Shown: piece after piece, positions 55,706 through 64,000 of the stretch | How the letters are laid out: each line of letters begins with the position of its first letter | Position numbering within the stretch: position 1 is the stretch's first letter | Assembly: GCA_029255685.2 (NCBI GenBank) | Contig: CM055312.2 | Location: 10,750,649 to 10,814,648, forward strand | Reading direction: 5' to 3' | DNA: 64,000 bases | Origin: Silene conica | Taxonomy: Eukaryota; Streptophyta; Magnoliopsida; Caryophyllales; Caryophyllaceae | Translations under genes and position numbers: made by a program | The notes under the pieces: model-generated | Told to the model about the DNA's origin: nothing | Seen by the model: the letters and a program-made list of their open reading frames with translations, nothing else | Database searches by the model: none

Positions 55706-58141
55706 TCTATATTAATACCGAATCATTTCTTGCATTTTCTTTCACCCACGTCACCTTAAGCATGCCATTTTCTTTTCTTTTTTCTTTTTCTTTTAATCAA
55801 AAACATGGGACCCACCAAAATACAAATTGATTTAATTCCAATGTAAAAGTAAAAAGTTCACGTTTTCGACAAAAAAAAATTATTGATTAGAAACGATTAC
55901 GGAATTAATTACAAAAAAAATCCAGTACAGTTTTTTGCAAAAGTATATAATATATAATACTTTAAAATAATAACTAAAATAAAATATAATGAAATACATG
56001 AACTGATACAATTTACAATTTACAATATTGTTACAAAAAATACGAAATGTATATAAATATATAATTATCTCATTTTTAATTTATGTTCAACCACATATAC
56101 CATTTCAAATGTCATGCGTAATATTTATGTTCAACCAAAAAAATTAAAAATTAAAAATTAAAAACTCACCTTAAACAAGGTTTTTTCTTTTTTTTAGAAA
56201 ACGTGGGACCCGCCAAAATACAGATTGATTTAATTTCAATGTAAAAGTAAAAAAGTTTATGTTTTCGACACAAAAATTATTGATTAGAAATGAATACAGA
56301 ATTAATTACAACAAAAAAATTCAATACATATTTTGCATAAGTATATAACTAAAATAAGACGCTTTGTATAATATTTATATTGATAATTTTATCAAAATTT
56401 TGTTTTAATACCAAGTTTAAATGAAAACAGGTATAATTTAACATGTATTAAGACAATTTAAAAATTGTACGGGTTAATATTTAAATTGTCTTATAATTAA
56501 ACTAATAACAATATTTTTAAGTAACCCGTGCATTTTTTGTTATATTTAGACCGTTTTAGTTAATTTTAACAAGTAACCCGTGCATTTTTGTTATAATATC
56601 ATGTTAAATTTGTTATAATATTTTGCAACAATAAATAATAAATTACAATAACAACTAAAATAAAATTACAATCAAATACATGAACTGATAGAATTTACAA
56701 TTTCAATTTACAATATTGTTACAAAAAAGTACAAAATGTATATAAATAACTGATTATCTCATAAATATTCATGTTCAATCAAATATATCGGTCCAAATGT
56801 CATGCGCAATATTTATGTTCAAGAAGATATATTGTCCTATATCTCATGCATAATATTTGATATTTATATATCTTACTAATTTATAATAATATTTCTTTAA
56901 AAAATAATATCTTCTATATTTTAATAATTCAACATAAGATGAAAATAAATTCTAGAAAACTCGACTAAATATAAGAATAAACTGGACAATGGAAAAACCA
57001 TGACAAAATACCTAATACCATACCAGTTAAACTAAAAATTAAAAACACTAATTTAATTTATTTTATGATAGCAAACGTTTTATGTCAAATGTATTCAATA
57101 TATTCATATATCTTATCTTTATTAATAAAAAAAATTTAAAACAAATCTGTGCATCAACTTCAATGATGAAAAATTTAATTAACGAAAAACCGCTTAGGTT
57201 TATGTTATGTACATGATTTGTACGTAAGTATTAAAAAATAACGATGGATTGTTGGTAAATCGATAGAAGCAGGACCCACAACAAAGATGAAATAGTTAAA
57301 TAACGAGAACCGCCTTGGTTTATGTTCAGTACGTAAACGATTTCGTTTATGATTTGTACGTAAATATTAAAAATAACGATGGTCGGGACGTAAAGATTAA
57401 TAAATAATGATTTATGAATAATAATCTTATCTGTATAAATCCAATATCATTAAAATACCACAAAATTCTAGCATAAAACTTCATGGATGAAAATTTTAAT
57501 TACGGTAAAAAGTAACTATTCAAGAGTTTATGCATAAAGCTTCACATAAATATTATTTGAAAAAAACGCTCCAAATATTAAATTAAAAATGTCACGATAA
57601 AAAAAATGGGATATTGAAATTGCAAAAGAAAAGTATCATAATAAATATTTAACATTCACAAAAACACGAGTAATGACGGGTTTTGGGGGCAGTCATATAC
57701 GTAGTATTTTTTCTCTGATAAGGTAAAAAACTATATTGATCCCTAGAGTAGGACCAGCCTATTTCATTATTTTGAGGTAAGTTGAAATTATCGGCTTTCA
57801 AACCATCTCCAAAGAATTCAACATGTTGACAACTCTGATTTATGGGTGAGTTATGACGATGAAAAAATGCATATATAATGAAGAAAATTTTGAGATTTTT
57901 ATATTAACATTACTCATCATTGTATATTGTAATTCTGTTATGATATTTCAAATTTATATAGATTGATTGCGTTTTGATATACTTTAAATATAAACTGTAT
58001 GTTAATAGTACAATATTTTTAGTATATCGGTCATATAAAATTATATTACAAATCGAAAATCGGAAATATGACTAATCAGTATTCATAAATAACAATAGTT
58101 GAACCTACAATCCCGTGCAATTTGCACGGGTTTAAAACTAG
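55706..58141 (+). mobile_element. Helitron, non-autonomous, 2.44 kb
   Basis: It begins TCTATATTAATACC after an A and ends with a hairpin (CCCGTGCAATTTGCACGGG, 58112-58130) followed by TTTAAAACTAG and then T. This is the Helitron arrangement of A^TC...CTAG^T. There is no helicase/Rep coding. The interior has a duplicated block and further TC-start-like words near 57112 and 57430, so it may be composite. Confidence 0.72.
55775..56860. repeat. Duplicated block inside the Helitron
   Basis: About 340 bases at 55775-56115 recur at 56180-56860. Shared landmarks include GGGACCC(A/G)CCAAAATACA, TTTTCGACA, ATACATGAACTGATA and ATTTATGTTCAA. The second copy is interrupted at about 56356-56620 by a segment with two AACCCGTGCATTTTT words. 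Confidence 0.75.
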
Positions 58142-59490
58142 TATCCGTTTGAAGCAATAACACGGGTCAAATAGCTACCACTTTATATATAAGACAAAAA
58201 CAAAATGCCTAGATATTAGCAAAAATACGTGTCATATCTATACAAATGAGGTATATTTGACTTGTTTTAGTCTTAAAACGGTTATATCCGTCTTAAGAGA
58301 GACTTATTGTATTTTAAGAAGATGAGTAATAGTATGGGGTATTCGAATAAATTAACCCAAAATTAAATTGTTAAACTTAAGTTTTGCACTTTTGCTTTTT
58401 GCGTGTCTTGAATTCTCTTTAGTTCTATCCAAAACTCTAACTCTTAGGCTTCCCAACATAACACATTTTTATATTATTGTGTGTGTATTAATATGCCATA
58501 AAAAGATAATTAAGATGCATGTGTAAGGGTTTAATTTACGAAATCCCGACTATTGAAATTCTTTTTTCTACGTATATATATTCTTCATTTTCTAAACCAA
58601 AATTTGTCGTCTAAAATTTTTTACTCTTTAAGTTTTCTTGACACCCATGTCCATGTCCAACTGTTTAAGCATGTAGAAATGAGTATGTTACATTTATTTG
58701 GTCTTTTTATATTTATATTTTGCTTGGAATCTGCCTTTTATTCTTAATAGATTCATGTCCATAATTATAGTTGATTCAGACTCTTATTTGGTTGAGTACG
58801 ATTCGTCTAAGTATTGTTGTTTTCATACATATAATTATTGTGTATTTAGAGATATGTACATGTAATGAAATTGTTTTTATTCACTATATATTGAGGAGAA
58901 GTTTGTTTATCCAAGTTTCGTAGAACTTGTATGTGTTCGTTATTGAAATTGTTCTATTAATGTTTATATTGTAGGTTGTTGATGTAAACAAGCGAATAGC
59001 GTTTGAGGACATCATTAAATCTCAACCAACCTATATTCGCTACAATATGTCTTTATGAATATTACTTCTTTGTGCAAAACTGACAAAGCACATACAATTT
59101 TTTTATGCAATATTAAGTTTTATTTGTAAATAGATATATGAGAGTATGAGACATAACACATAATGCGCATATTATTCTCTTAATAGTGACTTGCAAATTG
59201 GAGAAAGCAACAATTTTCATATTTTTTCCATTTTGAAAGCATTATGTGTCCTTTTGTTATTATAATATCGATCGTTTTCGCCTTTTAGTATTCATGCGTT
59301 TTTCTCCCCGAGCTGAAAAATCAACATTTTTTTTATCTTGCGAGACATTAATTTTAATAATAAAAGAAAATGATGTCCATAGCAAGCCCGTGATTTTCAC
59401 GGCACACTCTGTTGTACTATTGCAGGTATGATTTCTTACGTATTCTTTTCTTTTACGGAGTATTTGATAATATTATATTTCTGACCTTAT
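58142..59490. other. Intergenic DNA, no gene seen
   Basis: AT-rich with short unsupported ORFs only. No repeat with definable ends was found. Confidence 0.5.
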
Positions 59491-59696
59491 TTTTTTTTAT
59501 GACGAGGGGGTTGACTCCCCCGGGCCCATGCATTCCCGCACCACCACATGGACCATGTAAGTCACCCCTTTGGGGGGATGTAGTGGCCGAGTGGTCATCG
59601 CCCCAACTAGTAGTCGAACCTGAAACCTCCCAACTCCTGCATTTCTGCAAGTTTCAAGGTTTAATCCAGTTACCACTGGACTAACACCACTTGGTT
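59491..59696 (-). mobile_element. tRNA-derived SINE
   Basis: Read on the minus strand, it starts with a pol III promoter-like head: an A-box-like GTGTTAGTCCAGTGGTAACT and a B-box-like AGGTTCGACTACT about 60 bases later. It continues through a GC-rich body and ends in an A-rich tail (T-run at 59491-59498 on the plus strand). At roughly 200 bp this fits a plant SINE. The target duplication is not clear. Confidence 0.72.
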
Positions 59697-59755
59697 ACAT
59701 TATTTCAATTCTTATATATTTTGTAGTCGATTTTTCAATTTGTTATTATTTTCTA

Positions 59756-60222
59756 CTAGTTTTACACCCGTGCAAAAAATGCACGGGTTTAATTTTATTA
59801 AATTGAAAAAATGAATAAGAGTGTGAATATATTTTATAAACATATGATTTTAGTATCGCAGTTATATCAATGTACAAAGTAAGAAAAAATTATACACTTA
59901 ACTTAGACGTAAGTAAAAACAACGCATTTGCTTGATATTATAAAAGTATACAAATTCTTATTTAGAACGACAATATCGGTTTAAGTTTACGACGATTCAA
60001 ATATACATATGTAAGATGAATAAGACAACACAAAAGCATTATGTATAGCGAAAATAAAGATAATGGCCCATTTTAAACTTAAGACGAATAGTAACCGATA
60101 AAAAGATATAAATTTGAAAATTATACTTACGGTTTAAATCATAAGTTCCTAACCATCGTACTGAACCCAAATTATTATTAGGTCGGCCCTCTAACTACCA
60201 AAAAACTCGACCATATAATATA
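59756..60222 (-). mobile_element. Helitron 3' part, inverted relative of the one ending at 6427
   Basis: Reverse-complemented, it ends with CCCGTGCATTTTTTGCACGGG-type hairpin and CTAG (59756-59759) followed by T. It is colinear with 4795-5048 and 6212-6427, which it matches across the position where the MULE-like element sits in that copy. It stops where the Copia LTR starts at 60223, so the 5' remainder presumably lies beyond the right edge. Confidence 0.78.
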
Positions 60223-60689
60223 TGTTGGATTTTTATAATTAATTGATTAGATATTATTATTAATAATATTAATAGTCTTATACAAATCCTAATTATATGT
60301 CCCATTAAAGAGACAGTCATACTATGGACTCTAAACTGTCTCTTAATTCTCTCCCATCTAGGAAACTACTCCCTTATTTGAGTTGTGTTCAAACACTGCT
60401 CTTTGATGGAAAGAGCAGTATATAAGAGAATACATATTCTGATTAATAGGTCACAAAATCTACTCTCCTTTAAGAAAACTACACCATCTAAATAAGTGAG
60501 CAGTGAGGGTTTAGAACCGAAATCAGAAATTCAGATTAATACTTTGGGGTTGATAAAGCTGTTCAGGAATCCGATTAGCAATGGCTGGAGGTTTTATTTT
60601 CGATCTTATTTATCGCTTCCGCTTTATTTAATCAGTTGTATGTTATTCAGTAATATTAAACATACCAATTAAGAATAAAATAACTTACA
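60223..60689 (+). repeat. 5' LTR of the second Copia element
   Basis: Starts TGTTGGAT and ends TTACA, 467 bp, with a TATATAAG promoter-like box near 60419-60426. Confidence 0.85.
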
Positions 60690-60691
60690 TT

Positions 60692-60703
60692 TGGTATCAG
60701 AGC
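60692..60703 (+). other. Primer-binding site (tRNA-iMet) of the second Copia element
   Basis: TGGTATCAGAGC lies two bases after the LTR. Confidence 0.9.
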
Positions 60704-61929
60704 CTTAATGGCCTCTGTCTTGCTTGTTGTTTTCCGACTTCAGTTTTCATCCTTGTTGTAATCGATCCGTTGTCTTGTTTTTCCCGGTCGCCTTTTTCGG
60801 ATGTTGGTTTGTCTCGTTGTTCCATTATTGCTTATTAGATCTGGATTATCTTTGTCGATAATTTATTTGTGTAATCAGTCATCTGGGATTTTCTGATTTT
60901 ATTTTCTGGGAGTTTTTTCTTCTGGATTTTGTTTTGAAGTTGGTCGAAGGTTGAAGATGACTGTCTTTCTTTTTGGGGAAATGGTTTATTTGTTTTGCTC
61001 TATCCGTGTTTTATGGAGTAGTAGTATACACCTACTCCTACTGAGTTTAGCTGAGTACTCCGTACTTTTTTTGGTCTCTCACAAGCAACTTGTGACCTTG
61101 CTTTTAAGTGTTTGGCAGACCTTGCTCTTTAATCAATTCTCTTTTTGTCCTTTTTTGTGAAGTACTTCGTATGTTAGTATGTTTATGGCTTCTTTCACAA
61201 GCTTTGATAAAGTAATATTTATTTAATGGTTGCTAGTGGCTTGTGGTCACATATTTAGACACTTTATCTATGTTATCAAATCCCTTTGACATGTAAACGT
61301 ACTTATTTAATTAAAAACCTTATATTACCTATTGTATATAATAATGTAAAGGGTTTGAAATTTTGTAGAAAAGTTGCCTTTTTTTTTTTGTTTAAGCTTT
61401 ACCTTTTCTCATATAAGTCACCTTCTTGGTTGAGTGCTTCATGGTCTTACGTAAAAGAATGTTTAGTAAGTCTGCTCACAACAATTGTTTTCGTATACAC
61501 ATAAAGTCAAGTGTATATATTAATGTTAATAATATTTTTAAATGTCGAGTGATTTTAAATTTATTAATTAGAGAGTAGCCACAGCATCTTTAATTGATCA
61601 AAATTTTATTCGAAATCACATGTGGAAATTAGACATTTAATTGTAATTAATTATACGTAATATGATTAGACTTACCCACAGGAATCTTATTGTATTTGTA
61701 TAAATTAATTAGGGTGTTATATTAAATTATGTTTCTTAATCTACCCACAGGAGTTAAGAAATGAATATGATTTAATAGTTTCATCATAAAGTTTAATTTT
61801 TATGCATCTAATTTGAGTAGACTTTAGCCCACAGGCAAGTTTATGTCACTAGGTTCATATGAGCATAATTTACATTGGTAAGTTGTGATAAAGTTAAGTC
61901 TCAATTTTTGTTACTAAGTATGTATATTT
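60704..61929 (+). other. Leader between PBS and gag of the second Copia element
   Basis: About 1.2 kb without a coding frame of the element, unusually long for a Copia leader. It is T-rich, with repeated CTACCCACAGG-like words at 61675, 61740 and 61825. Confidence 0.6.
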
Positions 61930-61939
61930 AAATTTGCAG

Positions 61940-64000
61940 CAAGTTTACCTGGAGGTTCCTTTGATGTTAAAATTGACGTTCCTGAATTAACTGGTGACAA
62001 TTTTAAGGTGTGGAAAGAAAGAGTTCTACTACATTTAGGGTTCTTGCGTTTTGATTATGCTATTCGGAATGATGAACCGGCTGAAATAACTGAAAAAAGC
62101 ACACCAGATCAAGTAGACCTTCGTGAAAAGTGGGTGAAATCCAACTATCTTTGCACGTTGTTCATTAAGACTAAACTGTGTGCTAGTATCCGTGGTTCAG
62201 TCGACAAGCATACTAAAGTCCGGGACCTGCTTAAGGCTATAGATGAGCAGTTCGAAACTTCTGATAAGGCTTTGGCAAGCACCTTAATAATGAAGTTCAC
62301 ATCTTTGAAACTTAATGCCACTAAAGGAGTGCGTGATTTTATCATGCGCATGAGGGATACTGCAGCCCAACTTAAGGAATTGGAAGTTACTATGTCTGAC
62401 ACTTTCTTAGTGCATTTCATCTTATGTTCTCTCCCAACTCAATATGCCCCATTTAAGATCTCTTACAATACACATAAGGATAAATGGTATCTCAATGAAT
62501 TATTGACCATGTGTGTTCAAGAGGAGGGGAGGTTATTATTGGAAGAAGGTGAAAAGGTGAATTTAACTACTTCTACTGATAAAGCATCATCCAGTACGAA
62601 GTATAAGGCTCACCATAAAGATAAAGGAAAGGGAAAGATTCCAGCTGAGCAAGTAATTAAGAAGGAGTCGTCGTATTTTTTCTGTAAAAAGAAAGGACAC
62701 ATGAAGAAAGACTGCGTAAAGTTTAAGGCTTGGCTCAAAAAGAAAGGTAATTTTCATGCGTTTGTTTGTTATGAATCTAATATGGTCAATGTTAATCATA
62801 ATACTTGGTGGATTGACTCTGGTACTACAATCCATGTTTCAAATACCTTGCAGGGTATGACAAACCTTCGGAAACCAGTGGCAAGTGAGAGCGCCATCTA
62901 TTCAGGAAACAAGATAGGCTCGCACGTTGAGGCCGTGGGGACATGCAATTTAATTTTAAGTACTGGTTTTATTTTGATTTTGGAAAAGACTTTTTACGTT
63001 CCGAATTTTGCTCGGAATTTGATTTCAGTTTCTAGACTTGTACCTTTCGGATATTCTTTTAACTTTATGGACTCTGGTTTTAGTGTTTGCAGAAATTCTA
63101 AAGTTATTGGTAATGGTATTTTGTCTGATAATTTATATCGTCTTTGTTTACAAAATGATACCACTCAAAACACTATGCATGTTAGTACTGGTTTGAAAAG
63201 AAGTATTATAAATGAGGAGTCCTCTATGTTATGGCACAGGAGATTGGGACACATCTCCATTGAGAGGGTCAAGAGATTGGTAAAGGAAGGGGTACTTAGT
63301 ACTTTAGACTTTACCGATTTTGAGACTTGTGTTAGTTGCATTAAGGGAAAGCAAACTAAAAAATCTAAGAAAGGTGCTAAGAGGAGTTCTGACCTACTAG
63401 AGATCATACACACGGATATATGTTGTCCGGATATGAACGCTAACGATCCGAAATACTTTATTACCTTTATTGATGATTATTCACGATATATGCGTCTTTA
63501 CTTACTTCGTTCCAAAGACGAAGCTTTAGATGCCTTTAAAATTTTTAAGGCTGAAGTAGAGAAACAGTGTGATAAACACATTAAGATTGTGAGATCAGAT
63601 AGAGGTGGTGAGTACTACGGTAGATATACTGAGGATGGACAAGCATCTGGTCCTTTTGCTAAATTTTTTCAAGAGCATGGGATTGTTGCCCAATACACTA
63701 TGCCTGGTTCTCCGGATCAGAATGGTGTAGCAGAAAGAAGGAATAGGACATTAATTGAAATGGTGCGTAGTATGAGAAGTAATATCAAACTTCCTTCATT
63801 TTTGTGGGTTGATGCGCTAAAGACGGCTGCGTATATATTAAATCGGGTTCCTTCCAAGGCCGTCTCTAAGACGCCTTTTGAGTTATTCAAAGGTTGGAAA
63901 CCGAGTTTGCAACATATACGCGTTTGGGGATGTCCGTCTGAGGTGAGAATTTACAACCCACAAGAAAAGAAACTAGACCCAAGGACTCTTAGTGGACATT
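61940..64000 (+). CDS. gag-pol of the second Copia element, partial
   Basis: An open frame runs to the window edge. Gag has FDVKIDVPELTGDNFKVWKE, KFTSLKLNATKGVRDFI and a zinc-knuckle-like KKKGHMKKDC. The protease region has WWIDSGTTIHVSN. The pre-integrase region has LWHRRLGHIS. Integrase has HTDICCPDM, DDYSRYMRLYLL, RSDRGGEYYGRY and GSPDQNGVAERRNRTLIEM. Reverse transcriptase and RNase H would follow beyond 64000. No ATG close upstream is obvious, so the translation start is unresolved. Confidence 0.88.

Larger units (their letters stand above)
60223..64000 (+). mobile_element. Second Ty1/Copia LTR retrotransposon, 5' half
   Basis: A 467-bp 5' LTR, an initiator-Met PBS, a long leader, then gag and the first part of pol up to integrase. 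The rest is outside the window. It inserted into the inverted Helitron. The visible coding part shows no obvious interruption. Age cannot be judged without the 3' LTR. Confidence 0.88.

Noticed and set aside
59491-59696. Functional tRNA gene
   Set aside because: A and B box-like words are present but no cloverleaf can be drawn, and the A-rich tail and 200-bp length fit a SINE.

Overview
The window is nuclear DNA of a flowering plant, most likely a eudicot. The evidence is one plant-type mitochondrial carrier gene with short exons and GT-AG introns, plus a dense mix of plant transposon families: Athila-type Gypsy, SIRE-type Copia, CACTA, PIF/Harbinger, MULE-like and Stowaway elements, Helitrons, a tRNA-derived SINE and plant LINE fragments. 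I see no bacterial operons, CRISPR array, rRNA or functional tRNA. The species cannot be fixed from sequence alone.

Layout. At the left edge, 50-2369 on the minus strand, lie the first six exons of a plant uncoupling protein gene (UCP1/PUMP1 type), running off the window. This is the only recognisable ordinary host gene. From 2.5 to 13.7 kb is AT-rich intergenic DNA made largely of small transposons: a Stowaway at 3858, a Helitron ending at 6427 that carries a MULE-like element (5049-6211, perfect 9-bp target duplication), a 2.66-kb Harbinger-like element (6540-9201) with TTCAG arrays and a nested TIR element, and two further Harbinger-type MITEs at 9874 and 10717.

From 13.7 to 41.2 kb is a nested stack. 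Two RTE-like LINE fragments sit head to tail. An Athila-type Gypsy element (14020-39685, TSD AAGGT) inserted at their junction, and a SIRE-type Copia element (27592-39058, TSD AGCAT) inserted into the 3' LTR of the Athila. Both LTR pairs are nearly identical, so both insertions look very recent. The Athila carries repeated GC-rich hairpin modules in U3 and again before its 3' ORF. The SIRE element carries an extra long ORF after pol.

From 41.3 to 46.65 kb is a three-deep PIF/Harbinger stack whose middle member encodes a broken DDE transposase and an open Myb-like partner ORF. From 47.1 to 55.7 kb a second MULE-like element is split by a 7.4-kb CACTA element (47394-54771, TSD ACA) that has damaged TNP2-like and TNP1-like genes and a long internal foldback. 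From 55.7 kb on there is a Helitron, a SINE, an inverted Helitron relative of the one at 6427, and the 5' half of another Copia element (LTR at 60223-60689) running off the right edge.

All comparisons, including LTR divergence, were made by eye. Family names rest on recognisable motifs, not on database searches.
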